Shown in pieces: positions 1 to 13,900 of a DNA stretch of 64,000 nt (positions are counted from its first letter, which is position 1; each line of letters starts with the position of its first letter). The notes under the pieces are model-generated. The model saw nothing but the letters and a program-made list of their open reading frames with translations, was not told the DNA's origin and ran no database searches. Source of the DNA: Erythrophleum ivorense. Taxonomy: Eukaryota > Streptophyta > Magnoliopsida > Fabales > Fabaceae. Both the position numbers and the translations under genes were made by a program. The DNA lies in the NCBI GenBank assembly GCA_026724425.1, contig JAIUCV010000653.1, positions 186,001-250,000 on the forward strand. Direction: 5' to 3'.

Positions 1-3000
1 ATAATTATTAAATATTTAATTACCATTAAAAAATATCATGTTGATCTAAATAATTATAATATCAAATTTAATGTGGCGTGTTTATGTGATAATTTTATCA
101 TTTTAATGAGCTATAAAAGTAATATTACAATTTTTTTTTATGAAATGCTTATAATATCAATTCACTTAAACAATATTCATTTATTTTAATTTAAAATTAT
201 TAAAAAATTCACTTACAAAATAAATTCATTTTAAAATTAAAAATATATAATATCAATTCACTTAAAAAATATTAATTTATTTTTAATGAAATGCTTACGG
301 CAACTGAAGAATGGGCTCATGATAGGGAGAGATGCGTGTTGCTTTCTAGGCTGTAGGATGAGATCAAGGGTGGGAAGCTACGCGCAGGAGACACGGTCTT
401 GGCATGGGAGACGATCCAATCTCTATTAAACACATTTGTTATGAATGCAGCATTCGTACAAACGAAATTTAATATCCTTTCCACCTTCGTACAACTTTAC
501 CATTCCACTACTGCCTAATCTTCTAGCCTGACATAATCAGAATAGAGTATTATATAGAATCTCTTTAAATAAAACTAAAAAAGTATTAAATAAAATATAA
601 TTAAATCAATTATCTTTAATATTGTTAAAAAAAATACCTCTCCATATATTATTAGATACTATAAAAATAATAATAAAATAAAAAAATAAAACTAACTGAT
701 TAAATTATTTTTAAATTTAAAAATAATCTAAAAAGAAAAAGGAAAAATGATAAAATTATTTTTTAATATTTATTTATTTTTATATAAAAAAGGAGATATA
801 TTATTTTAAATTTTAAATTATATAATTTAATTATTTGAAATTATTTCTTTTTTTTTGTGTGAACAAATACCCTTACATCTTATTTTGAATTTAATATTAA
901 TATTATATTTATAGTAAATATTATTTTTATATTAACTATTGAATATTATATATTAAATATAATATATAAAATGCCCTTGATAAGAAAAAGAAAAGAAATA
1001 ATATGTTTTTTAAAATTATTTTGACTTTGTATTGGATAAAAAAATAGAAAGCGTTTCAAATTTTAAATGATATAGTTTAATTTTTTAATTAAAAACGTCA
1101 AAACATAAAAAAACATTTATATATCCAATATAGTTATGGTTTGCACATAATCTTTAGTGACAAAATAAAATATAAGTTTTAAGCTAGCAACTAAATAATT
1201 AATTAACAAATAAAAAAGGATAAAATGATAAAGTTAACATGGGCAAAATGGACAAACTAGATTTGGTTTCAGATTTTTCTCCGTTTCCAAGCTACAGTAA
1301 AAAATAAAAAAAGATAAGAAAGACAGTTTTTCTTTTTCATCAAACTTTTTACTTACCGAACATAATGAATAGCTGAAATCTCATTTCTGAAGTATTAAAG
1401 TGAAGACAAGAAGCAAAGTTAAATTTTACAAAAAATAAATAAAACACTCTCATACTCTTCTCACATTAACGCTTCAAAAGATTCTCTACTTCAAAGAATC
1501 TTGATTCAGAAAGAAGATGTGCTGCTTACGAGTGATATGACAAACAATGTTTCACGATTCAAAATTTGGTCACATCAAAATGATGATACAAGCTTAGAGT
1601 CCTTATCAGATATTTATTCCTCGCAAAGTGCTTTTTTCCTCGTGGTGCTTCTACGCAGCATCGTGTCCTGAGTTGTCAAACACTAGCCGAGTTACCAATT
1701 GCGCCCTTCTTATTATCATATCATCATCAGCTATATAACAACTTTTATATATATATATATATCTATGCATCACGGTAACACCTGATCTCAAACTGGTTGG
1801 AACTATTCCTCCCATACTCGACTTGGAAACGTAATTAAATTCAACAGAAAATTAATGTTTGGGATGGATGCTAATGTTTAATGAGAAGAAGATGAAAATG
1901 TCGAATGGCCACGCCCACTCCCACGTCTGGCGAAAGGGGCAAGTATCAGACAGAAATTTCAATACGCAGCTGCTCCTGTGATGTGGGGGAATTTATAAGG
2001 TCGATGACAGAACATCACCAAACTATGTCGCCATTCGAAGCCCAACGGACCCAACATTACATTCCATGCCCACCAATGCAAATGGACAAACCATTTCACA
2101 CATCATCATCGTCATTATTATTATTACACATAGGTTTTAATCTTCTCTTTAAACAATTTAAAGGGCATACGTTGCTCTCAATTTGTTCGGTACATATAAA
2201 ATTGAGAAAGTTAAAAAATTTTTTGAAAAGATGTTGAAATTATATAATTCTCTCTTTATTTTAAAAATCTACATTTTTTATCTTTAAATTAAAATATGTG
2301 TTACACTAATTTCTTTTGTAGCAAAAGGTGCATTATAATTACATTTATTATTTATAATTTTTAACATAAAATAAAAGTTGTAAAAAAATATATTAATATT
2401 TTTTTTGGAGGTATTTTGATTATATTTTAATTTCAAGAGAGTTTGTGTATATTTTCTATTGTTATCAAAATTGAACTGGAATTGGTTGGATTATCAAAAA
2501 TCAATGACTTTAAAATCAATCAAAATCGGATTTGTTCAATATTCAATCGATTTTGATTTTTTCTCATTTCATTTTAGAAAAATCTAAAAAATTAAAAATA
2601 AAAGAGACGATAAAAAAGAAATAGCTAAAAAGTGAGAATTTTAAAATAAAAAAAATTAAAAAAGTGTATAATTCATCATTTTTTATATTTATTCTTCATC
2701 GTATCCTATCTTCTTACAATATCTTTCACAAATATTAATGTGTTTAGTTAAAATTATTCATTCTTTTCATTCATATTTAAAATTAATAATTAGTGATAGT
2801 TAAAATTTACTAATATTTATCTGTTATATTATAATTTTAATATATAAAATTTTAAAAATATATATTTAGTTACCATCAATTCAACTATGATGTAACTACA
2901 ATCAAATTAGTAAATTATAAATTAATATTTTTGTTTATTTAATAACCAGTCCAATTTTAAAGATATTGATATTTTTTTATTAAAAGAAATTGTATAATTT

Positions 3001-6000
3001 AAACATTCTTTAAAAAAAAAAAAAGAATAATTTATTCTATAAAATATTAATCAATCTTTACGCATTTTTTTTAAATCAACTTAAATTAATAAAGAGAGGT
3101 ATTATTTTTTCTCATCGCGTTACATTCATTTATTATTTGTTGTGTGATGTTTTAATTGTTATTAAGGAGCGGAAAGTTTGATTAGAATGAAGTTATTATA
3201 CATGTTATATTTTATTATTAAGTCGAGCAAAGGGTACGGAGGAACTCCATTGCACGGACTCTAGAGAATTCACCAAAAGCGCGGAACAAATTAATTATAA
3301 CAATTAGGTTCAATGATCCATTAATTATCAGTTAGGTATCTCCACTAAGAAAAAAATATAAATAAATATTAGTGCTTCAACATTCCTTATGTCAATGGCC
3401 ACACAAAAAAAAACATCTCTTACAGGCAACAGTTCCAACCGTATACTCATTAAATATGATCATGTGTCATATTTAAAATTAAAAAGAAAAAAAATCATTA
3501 ATTAATAGTATGAACATACGGTTTATATGAAGTGTAAAGAAAGGAAGGATATGTGGATAAAAAAAAAAAAGAAAGAAAGAAAGGACATGTAGTAACATCT
3601 TCGGCACTGGATATATTTATTAGAGAATAGAAGTAAATATAAGTGAATTGAATTATGCTATTCTAATTAACGCAACACATGTGACACTCTTATAAGATGG
3701 GAGAGCTTTCTTTTTTATTAGATCTGATTAAGGGTTGGAAAACCCGTCCAAACTTTAAAAAATAAATATGAGCCAAAAAAAATGATAAAAAAGGTTCCTT
3801 TTAAAAAATTTTAAATATAAAACACATCAAATTTAAACTTTTTTTTAAAATTTGATTCGAGTCCAAATCTGATCTATATTATAATCTTTTTATATATATT
3901 ATTAATAAATAATATTATTAACAAAATTATTTATAACTACTAATATAAGTAAAAAAGAACTATATAATATATATAATTATTTTTTTACTCTTATTTATTG
4001 CATAATATATTCTTAAGAATAAATTATAATTCAAACAAAATAAATCAATAATTAATAATATTATTGAAAAAATTATCATATTGAGAGATTTTAATATTTT
4101 ATGTATCTTTTAAATGGTTCAAATTTCTTATAATAATTTTTTGGGACTATTTTATGTCTAAAACAAAAAAAAATGAGTCTAATAAGTAATAAAATAGATA
4201 TATTTAATATTTAAAATCAAAAATAAAATAATTATTTTTAAAAAAAAAATTGTACTAAGTTCACTTATTTTTTACCAGGTTGGCTCGAGCCTAAAAAAAT
4301 TTATAAATCTTTTTATTGGTCCGCCAATTTATAAACAAGCCCCACTTATCATCAAGTCTATTCCTAATTTCATACATCACATATGAGGTTTTTATCACAT
4401 ACTTTTGTATAAAAAAAGTGCAAATCTTTATTAATAATTTTTCCATTTTTCTATACATCATGATGATTAAAAAAAATGATTTGCTACACGCACAAGACCT
4501 AATTAAATTCAAGGCATACAGGATTATGTCATTATCATGTGCCTCTAATCGCACTTTGAATGGGGCAAGCACTCCAATTTAGAAAATGTTCATGGCCACT
4601 CGTAAAAGCTGCCAACTTAATTAAATTTGACGGGCTATTACATAATGAAAATTCTACACTCTTTCTTTAATATTTATTTCTCAAAAAGATGTATTAAGGG
4701 CCAACATAGAAAACGCGTGGTATGCAGTATGAATCCATTTGTGTGTATGCCTCAGGAGTCAACATGGAGGTACACATTTCGTACACAATGAAAACAAAAG
4801 CTAGCGGTAGCTAGTGCCTCTGCTTTTCGTTTCACCGTATAAAAATGTAAACCAATACGCTTTCCATGCTCGCAGCCATTCAAGCTCTTGTTTTGCGTCT
4901 AACGATGCTTACTAAACTGAGAGATATGGAAAGTACTAACCCCTAAAATAGCCCCATCTTTTTGGTAGTGCTCTTCACTATACACCTTTCTCTTCAAAAT
5001 TGTGTGAATGATTAGTCACAAAAGCAGTTGTTTATGCAATTTCTGGAAAGTTTCAAATGCAAATATAAATGTTAAAGAAATTAAGCACGTATTTACTAAT
5101 TAACGCAGTTTATACGTGGCGTTTGTTAAGTGATAGATTCATTTACCAAAATATGGTGCTTTTTTAGAATCAACATCAATACTTAGGTTTTGCTTTGGGA
5201 GAGCTAACCCTCTCTTTGGGCAATGTTCTATCTGGTTTTGGGTTTTGGAAATCATTACAATTAGTCTGTATAATGAATGAAAATTTTGTTGAACTCATAA
5301 AATATGGAGAGAGGATAGAATTTTTGAAGTGCTAATTAACGATGATTATGGAATTTATAACACAGCTGATTAACTGGAGGACCACAAAGGAATTCACCAA
5401 CTTGATCACGCAATGGCCAATCAAAAGTGCCCCCCGGGATGTGATAACTTCTTACTATTTGTCTGTAGATAGTGTTATATTATCTACTTTTTATCTATTC
5501 TTTTTCTTGTTTATTTTTGGGTCTTTTTAGATCAACATATGGTATGATTAATTAATAGAAAATAACCTAATTCTTTTCTTGCACTTTCCCCCTCTATCTA
5601 CCCGATTTAAGGTAAAATTTTATCCAAAATCGTAATTATTAAAATTGTATTTTACCGGTTCAACTAACTTACCTCACATTCCTACATGATACGCCATGCG
5701 GAGGATAAACTTCTTTTATTTTGTCTAATTCAAACAAATGCACTTAACAAATATCTTTCTCTAACTCTATCTTCAATCCCCCTTTATTCAAATGACGATT
5801 ATAGAAACCGTAAGGACTACCTAATTTGGACACACAGTATGTAGTGATTCCTACCAATGAGCAAGCTAGCGTATTGTTACAAACCTTTCAGCACGAATAA
5901 CTATCTCACATTATGCGAATGCGTACCAATAACAAGAGACATTCTTGATAGACAGGTCCGTCCCTTAAAATATGATCGTCTTTTGAACTTGGTGCCTCTG

Positions 6001-6470
6001 AAACATATCTATAAGAATCACTTACTTCACAAACACAATCAGAAAGTTGCCGCAAGTTTTGTGTCGGGTCATATTGTTCTTTCCATATAGCAGCATGTGC
6101 AAACCTGCTTTCTAGTGGGATTATCTTAATTAACACTCAGTTTTACGTTTTCAGCATCCAAGTCTAGTGCATTATGCTACGAAAAATCGCACATCGAGGT
6201 GTTGCGTAAAGACCTTTTTATCTTGTCCATGTGTCACAACTCACAAGGTACGGTTGTGTGTGCAAACGTGTTCCACTAAAGTCACTAAGGTGGTACCATA
6301 TTTCGTAATGTACAAACGATATATTGGTAGTACTTGTTCCAGTTTATTCTCTAGCTAGTCCTGTCTCCTGTCTTGTCTTGAGTAACGAGAGAATGCATGG
6401 GTCAGCTGCACCCACTTTGGGATTTTATCTTCCATTAGTATCCACGATCATGCCATATAGTTTGGTTATG
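1..6470. other. Gene-free AT-rich stretch upstream of the ALMT gene
   Basis: I see no gene here. The sequence is AT-rich with many short poly-A and poly-T runs. A short imperfect direct repeat lies at about 130-295, where a segment beginning ATAATATCAATTCACTTAAA occurs twice. An (AT)n run sits near 1748-1762. The scattered open frames of 60-126 codons show no recognisable family, no consistent splice context and no coding-like composition. Confidence 0.6.
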
Positions 6471-6475
6471 TTCTG

Positions 6476-6483
6476 TATAAATA
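6476..6483 (+). promoter_or_regulatory. TATA box of the ALMT gene
   Basis: TATAAATA lies 98 bases upstream of the ALMT start codon, the usual spacing for a plant TATA promoter with a 5' leader of about 60-75 bases. The leader is purine-rich (GAGAGAGAGA just before the ATG), as is common in plants. The TATA match is seen in the sequence; its use is inferred. Confidence 0.6.
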
Positions 6484-6580
6484 GGGTCTCTCTCCAACTA
6501 AAGCTTCCCCACAAAGAAAGTGAGCTTTTCAAGTCTAAGAGAAAAAAAGGAAATTAGAGAATAGAGAGAGAGAAGACAAA

Positions 6581-8209
6581 ATGGAGTCAACTGCTGATCA
6601 TGTGATATCAATTAGGAATGGAGATCGAGAGGTTATTGTTGGTAATAATGAGGAGCACAACAGGTTCAAGTTTTCACTTCCATCCATTTTCTCTAAGAAA
6701 ATCCATTGTTCTCCTGTCTCCATTTCTTTCTATCCGAGGGACAAGAAGAAAAGTGAGCATGATACGAAGAAGGTGATTCACAGCATCAAAGTTGGAATCT
6801 CTCTGGTTTTGGTTTCACTTCTCTACCTCTTAGATCCTCTGTACGAGCAAGTTAGAGATAATGCAATGTGGGCTATTATGACCGTTGTCGTCATCTTTGA
6901 ATTCTATGCAGGTTCGGTCTCTTTTTTTATTTCAAAACACAAATTAGTTGTACTATATTAATTTAACTATGAGTTGTGAGAGTAATTTGGTGATATTATG
7001 GTGGTCAGGAGCCACACTTGGGAAGGGCTTGAACCGTGGAATGGGAACCATATTAGGAGGAGGGCTGGGGTGCTTAGCTGCAGTCATAGCCCAAGACGCT
7101 GGTAGGGTTGGCAACCCTATTATTTTTGGTACTTCTGTATTTATCTTTGGTAAGTCCTGGATTAATTCAACTTGTGATGATAGATAGATACAAATAGTAG
7201 AGCCACCAAGCTCATTATATAATATATGTTTGAATGTGTTAATTCAATATTTCAGGGGCTGGCGCGACGTATATTCGATTGGCTCCCAGCATAAAGAAGA
7301 GGTACGATTATGGGGTGATGATATTCATCCTGACATTCAATTTGGTGGTGGTGTCTGGGGTTCGAGCTCAGGAGGTATTGAAGTTAGCACGTGATCGTCT
7401 CTTCGCAATCGTGATGGGTTTCATTGTGTGCATATCTGTCAGCTTGTTCTTCTTCCCCTGCTGGACTAGCAACGAGCTTCATGACTCTACGGTCTCCAAA
7501 TTCCAAGACCTTGCCAATACAATTCAAGGTATATATATACACAAATGAACATTTTTTCACTTCATATGGGCTTCCAACGAAACATCCTAATGCATGGTCT
7601 AATATAAAAAGTAATTACAACTTCTAGTTATACTATATATATATGATTGGATCAGATTTATTAATTAATGGGGTATGGACGCAACAGAAAGATGTGACAG
7701 AACTGCGTAAAAAACAGGGGATTCAGTTATGGATATAAATTGCTAAACCTAGAAAGTGTAATTTAGTCTTTTCATTGAAGGGTGCTTGGAGGAATATTTC
7801 AAGTTAGATGGTGAAAATAAAAACAACCCCAGTGCTAAAATAAATACCGCTTGCTGCAAATCGTTGCTGAACTCCAAGTCAAAGGATGAGTCACTGGTAC
7901 GTATATATGGAATAAGTTCTCTTTCAGTCAAAAGCAGAATTCCTTTTTAGATTCATTTATCTTTTTTCCTTGTGAACAATAACTTATATCAAAAGAGACA
8001 AGGGAAAAGAAAAAAACTTTATTTGTTCTTTGTTTCAGGCAAATTTTGCAAAATGGGAACCCTGGCATGGAAGATTTGGATTTTCATACCCTTGGGATAA
8101 GTATTTAAGGATTGGAGAGGTCCATAGGGAGCTGGCTGCAATTGTTCTTGCTCTGGGTAGTTGCCTCCAATCATCCAAACAGGTACCTAAAGATCTCTAT
8201 CTAGTTGTG

Positions 8210-8242
<33 letters not shown>

Positions 8243-8617
8243 AAACATCAAGAGGTAATTAACTAGATGGGGTAATTGTTTTTGTTTGTGTTTGTAAAGG
8301 AATATGTAAGGCAATCGGTGAAAGAAGCATGTGAAGCAATTGGATCAAGTATTGCATGGAGCCTAAGAGAGGTTGGGGATAGCATTAAGCAAATGAGGAA
8401 GTTGAAGCCAGAGGCTCAGATTTTACCGAAGTTGAAGGCAGTGAGGGTAGAGCTCAGCTCGATCATGTGCTCGTCCAAGATAGCAGAACTTGAGAATGGG
8501 GATGCTTTGGCAGTAGCAAGTTTAGTGTTGTTACTCACAGAGGTGGTGGAAAAGGTAAGGGAATTGGCAAAAGAGGTGGAGCAACTCGGAGATATTGCTG
8601 CTTTTCATACTCTCTAA
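6581..8617 (+). CDS. Aluminium-activated malate transporter (ALMT family anion channel), six exons
   Basis: Plasma-membrane or vacuolar anion channel of the ALMT family, which conducts malate and other anions. Exons are 6581-6911, 7009-7149, 7256-7528, 7781-7896, 8039-8182 and 8300-8617. All introns are GT-AG, phases agree, and the joined frame is 1,323 nt (440 aa). The N-terminal half is hydrophobic and carries the family signature NAMWAIMTVVVIFEF followed by GATLGKGLNRG across the exon 1/2 junction. Further hydrophobic segments follow in exons 2 and 3. Exon 5 has the hallmark WEPWHGRFGFSYPWDKY at about residue 293, followed by the helix VHRELAA. The C-terminal part is helical and acidic. 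At 440 aa it is somewhat shorter than many ALMTs of about 450-560 aa, mainly through a short C-terminal tail. Which ALMT clade it belongs to, and its membrane, cannot be decided from sequence reading alone. Confidence 0.93.
8207..8235. repeat. (TA)n microsatellite in the last ALMT intron
   Basis: A run of about 13 TA units lies shortly after the donor site of ALMT intron 5. It is likely length-variable between individuals. Confidence 0.8.
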
Positions 8618-9669
8618 ACCAATGTATTAGCTGCACATAATTAATAAGCATCTGCCAGTTTTGGCTCACTATATTTGAGAGGCAAACAGCGTTAAAAAGG
8701 CATCATAAGCCTCCACCTCCACATATATAGTTGGGGTGGATATATACATACATAACAACTATGAGACCAAACAGTATTCAAGGTACCAGAAGGCTCCCCC
8801 TTCGTATATTGAAATTTATCTGACAAAAACCGCAAGCATATACAAATGAGTATTCACTATGATGAAAAAAATTAAAATTAAAATTAAATGGCCGGCAGCA
8901 ACACACAGTATGTTCTCTAATACTACTAGAAGGCTCCGCCACACTTACCTGCCTTGCTCACGCCACGGTGACATAATATCAAGCCAGCACTAGTAAACAA
9001 GGGACGGCCCTGCCAAGGCAATCTTGTAGGAGGTTCAAACACAAAACCAATGCTTTTATTCTACTTTGCTGTCATTAACTAAGAAATTTTTAAAAGTTAA
9101 TTTAATTATGATTTAAAATTAAATTTTATGACTTTACTTAAAAATTAAAATAAGTTCTCGGTAGTACAATAAGAGTACTCAAGATGCACTCCACGTAATT
9201 TAATTTACTTCTTAGTTAGAGTTATGTAGCAGTAATATTTAATTTTCTAACACTACCTTTTAATATTTAATAATTTTTTAATTATATAAACAGATATTTC
9301 ATAATTTTTGTTAATAAATACCTTTTAATATTTCATAATTTTTTTAATTAATATAAACAGATATTATTTGCATTTAAAAAAATAGAGAAAATGGCCTTTC
9401 ATCGTGCCTTTGTTAATAACTACATATTATTAACAACAGGTTTTTGAAGCCTCAAAGTTTCTCTTCCCATCAAATGGTTCGTTAAGAAAAATAAAAATAA
9501 AAACACAAATGATAGGTTAAAGTAGCAAAGAATACAATTTTCCCAATATTAAAGAACTAACCAAAGACAAAACTTGGCATCAGATAGTATGGGGCAATGG
9601 GCTTAAAAAGCCTAACAAACAACGCTTCTGATCGGCGACACAGTTTGGTAGAAATTAATCGAAGACAGT
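8618..9669. other. Spacer between the ALMT and Gnk2-type genes
   Basis: It contains the ALMT 3' region and then AT-rich sequence. A short imperfect direct repeat built on CCTTTTAATATTTAATAATT occurs at about 9256-9305 and 9321-9365. No coding frame or RNA gene is seen, and no clear TATA box was found before the downstream gene. Confidence 0.5.
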
Positions 9670-10077
9670 ATGAAGAAGGGTGTTTCTCCGAAAACTGCAG
9701 CAATTGCGATTGCTATGTTTTGCCTGTGGATTATCGCTAAGAGTGTTCCCGACACCACCATCACAAACGTTCTCTGCAACGCAGATGTGTACGCCTCAGG
9801 TGACCCTGTTGGTATTAGTGTAGCCTATGTTCTTCAAGAACTAGAGACGGTGGCTTCGACTCAGAAAAATTATGATTACTACAACATTTCTCCTTATCCT
9901 AATGCATTTGCCTATGCACATGCTGCTTGCAACACGAATCTAACAGCCTCTGGCTGCAAAACATGTCTTGGTGCTGCCAAAACGGCCTTGTTTGCTACGT
10001 GTCAGAGTCGGATTGGGGCTCGTTCACTGCTCCATGATTGTACAATTAGGTATGAGCAGTACCCATTTGATGATTAG
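9670..10077 (+). CDS. Secreted single-domain Gnk2/DUF26 cysteine-rich protein (ginkbilobin-like)
   Basis: One-exon gene of 135 aa. A basic start and hydrophobic segment (residues about 8-25) look like a signal peptide, predicting secretion to the apoplast. The rest is one Gnk2-homologous (DUF26) domain with the diagnostic C-X8-C-X2-C spacing at Cys87, Cys96 and Cys99, plus Cys36, Cys111 and Cys124, giving six cysteines for three disulfides. Length and layout match ginkbilobin-2-type antifungal lectins of about 134 aa. It is not a two-domain receptor-like kinase (CRK) or a plasmodesmata-located protein, because no second domain or transmembrane helix follows before the stop. Mannose binding and antifungal activity are known for ginkbilobin itself and are only inferred here. 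Confidence 0.85.
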   Translation: MKKGVSPKTAAIAIAMFCLWIIAKSVPDTTITNVLCNADVYASGDPVGISVAYVLQELETVASTQKNYDYYNISPYPNAFAYAHAACNTNLTASGCKTCLGAAKTALFATCQSRIGARSLLHDCTIRYEQYPFDD

Positions 10078-10967
10078 AGAGTTGTGCCTTCGGTTTTCAA
10101 GTTGCAGCATAAGGATTTGTATTGACGGTCTTGCTGGGTACCGCAAAAAAATGTGTTTTAATATTATTAATACGCTGTTAACTTCTTTAGTATATGAAAT
10201 TTCGATGACTTTCTTGGCCTGGATTTTATCGGAGGAGAGTCTCGCTGCGTTTAATTCGATAGCTAGTGTGGGTCATGGAAAGTATAAAACGTAAAAACTG
10301 TATTTTCTCAATCCCATGTAACTCCATGACTTGTTTTCATAGATAATTCATGGATGATCATCCCGCATAAAAGTCAAAATCAAACCCCACATCTTTTTTT
10401 TCCGGAAAAGAAAGAAAAAAGAACTACTCAATGAGCCATTCGTAGGATTTACTCCTGCGTTTGTCAGTATATGACAACCATTGGCCATAAAATGCTATAT
10501 ATCTACATACAACGTAAAAGCCGCTACATCAAAGACTCGGTGTTCATCATTCTTCTATGCTTTTGAAGATTTACATCTCATGAAATTTACAGAGTTGGAG
10601 CTGGACGTGTTTTCTGAACTATCAAGATGGTTTCTCATTGAAACTCTTTCCATATGCTGTCCCGAAAATTCACCATCCAACATATAATTTCATCAGTGTA
10701 TAGCTGATAACGAGTTTCCCTATGGTTGGGTGTTGACCTATAATGGCAGACACTACTCCAACAAAGGGTCAAGCAATCATTTGGACATAGGGCAAACTAA
10801 CATCTGTTAGATGTATCAACAACTAGAGCGACTGACCTCGCAGAATCCAAATTCAACACAGCTTCACAACACTCACCCATCATAATGAAGAAGGCAGGAA
10901 GACAGATTGGAAAAAATTTTGTATAAATGAAGCCTCAGCATGCTTTCCAGACAAATTACAGCGAAAC
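10078..10967. other. Spacer between convergent Gnk2-type and TBL genes
   Basis: This should hold the 3' untranslated regions of the two convergent genes. The small open frames at 9968-10294 and 10481-10687 have no recognisable homology and look like chance. Confidence 0.5.
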
Positions 10968-13900
10968 TTACGAAACTCTTGTTGCATTCACTGTGCGAAA
11001 TGTCTCCCGCTTAAGGAGAAGTGCATAAAGAATCTCATTCCATGAATCAGGAACACCAGGTAGGCACCAATGGCTGCAATCTTGCCGATGCATAGGGGCG
11101 GTACCCTTATCAGGTCCAAGATAGTAAATAGATGCATGACCATCTTTTCTGCGTAATGTCATTTGTGTGACATTTAACAAGTCCAAATTCATCACTTGTG
11201 ATTTATTCAAGTGCTCTGATAACACATCAAAGACAGTTTTGACATGGCTATCATGTACTACTGGCAAGGGGCCTAAATCAGGTAGTGTTTCCAAGTGACA
11301 ACCTCCACCAGTATTCCAGTCACCACCTCTGACACACACACACACACACCCAATGTGTTAGAATTCAATTATACCGTCTTCAATATGTTAATAATCATTA
11401 CAGGTACAGAGTACAGTAAGCCAATAAAAAAACTTCAACATTTCCAAACAAATTGGAAGCCAGCTACGACTTACCTGTAAGAAACCAAACCAGACCAAAT
11501 ATGCTGGACTTGATTTAATACATATTAGAGCAACCTCATCTTTTTAAAACAATGGTGCATAGATGTTCTTCTAAATTAATCAAATGGGTATGTTTATCCT
11601 CTGAGGCTACACCACAACGTGCGTCAACACTTAGCTAAACATAAAAGTTAAATTTGCAACTAAACATATGTATAATTCATTTGCCTAAGAGTAAAGAGAT
11701 ATGTCCAACAAATCTGACCAACAAGAAACCAGAAACAGGAACATAATCCATGTCCTTACTTCATGGATGCAGAACCCCAAATACTTATAAGATCACTATG
11801 CCTCGTGGCCCACAGACATGGTCATTTCAACTTGATGAAATTCAACTTGGTGTTAATAGCATATCAACCTCAGAAATTTGCAGTAATTTAAATATAAAAG
11901 ATATTATTCTTTCAGATATCAACACCATCAGTAAAGATGTCTCCAATGCTCCGTCATATACTGAGATTCCACTTATCCAAAATTAGGTATCGAAAGCCAC
12001 TAAGGAAATTAACAAAGACGAACATCATGCAAATTTACTTTGACGACAGCAAAAGAGTAAAGGTTCAGGGAAATATCATCATCTATCTATTATTATCAAA
12101 GAACTTCGAAGTTGAAGCTAGCTACAGGAATCCCAACCAACTCTACTCAAGATCCTCTCCATTAAAAACAATATGACTTAGGTCTACAATTTCTAAGTAG
12201 TGTGACAAGTTATTACGGTCTAGCTGAAGACGACAAAAACATTATGTGTATATGCTTACGGGAAGGCCCTTAAAAGGCAGAAAGTTCTAAGCCACTAGCC
12301 TAATAATTATGCAAGTTTTGATTACCAAATACAGCTCAAACACGTTTTCCGAAGGAGGGTATTCAGAACAAAGCATCCTGTAAAAAGCCATGGAATAGTG
12401 TACCATCAGTTGATACTTTACACCAATATCATTTGATTCCAAGTTCCTAACCCTATTAATCTATTGGAAAATGGAGGAATGTAGAGCCATGTAAAAACAC
12501 TACTGACATAAAAGGGTCAAGCAAATAAAGATACAAGACAATTAAAAAGGAAAAGGCAAACCTGAAATGCACAGGAGCATAAGTTCGGAAAAGGACATAA
12601 GTCTTGTTCATGTTTACTTCACCAGCAATCCAATCAGTTACTGTCTCTATTGATCTTCTGAATGCATCTTCCGTAGTCATATTCATCTTCACTTCCTGCC
12701 CCATTTGGAAATAACATCCCCTAAGAAATTAAAGTGAGCCCGAGATCAGAGTCATGTTGTTAGTTTGATCTCTGGACCATGATAGCTAAACCAGATAGTC
12801 CAAACCAATGACCAATAGGTAAAATGTCCAACGTTCATTATTGAGGAAAACAGCCACAAATTTTGCTATTTCAATCTTATCCTAACCAAATTTTGAGCCA
12901 TAATTCCATCTTCGATTTAAGATAGGGATATTTTAAAACATAAAGCTTTTTTTTTCCCCCGCTGTAACTTCCATAAAAGAACAAAATTAGTGACCTCTGC
13001 AAAATTTTGGTCCCCGGAAAGTTCCACTAGAAAACAAGGGTGGTGCCTTGATACGCAAACATTTGGACCAAAAGAATTGCGATTCAACTGATAAACAGGT
13101 GAAAACTCTCCACATAACTTGTCAATGCAATGAAAATAGTTACTTGCCAAAATTAGTAAGTATAACAACCCAGCTCCTCAGAATAACTAAGCAGACTAAT
13201 AATACCTACATTTTTACAGTCTTCTCATAATTCCACCAATGTCCAGCATTGAGAACCAGCACATCTGCATCTCTCCAATGGTGAGAAATCCAGTCCATGT
13301 GATCAATTCTCAAAGTCATTTTTACCTCCTCAGGTGCTCCAGGAGGAGGCCGTCCCTGCACCACCAGAAATGGTGATTTGTAGTACTCCACGGTGCAGTT
13401 GAAATCTTCAAACCTGAATGCCAAGGACCCTGTGTGCTTCGTGATTGGACTCCCATTAACCTCATACACAGAAGCTTTGTTTGGAATAGCAGGAGAGAGC
13501 ATACAAAGGAGCGATTCCCATTGGTTCCTTCCAATTGAGTCACCAACAAATACAAGCCGCTTGTCCCTAAACTTTTCCAACATCTTCCCTGCATCAAATC
13601 TGTTACAAGAGTGAAGAAAAAGGACCCCACGTATAACTACTTCAAGAACAGAACCAAAGATTTATAAAGATAACCAAATTATAGACAATGCTATCCATCA
13701 CCTAAGCCTTTTTTTTCGCTCTCAAAAAACACCAAATAGGATTCACCAATACATAACTTATGGATACAAAGGATGTCACTAAATTTACAAAGGAAGTAAC
13801 GTTAATTTGGAAGACATTAGATATGGAACACTAAATTACAACAATGCGGAGAGGGATGGAGGATTCTTAGCACCAGCTAAATGTTCCACAAGATGCAAAT

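Noticed and set aside
1905..2237. 110-codon open frame
   Set aside because: No domain, no splice or promoter context, and the 3' half runs into AT-rich spacer.
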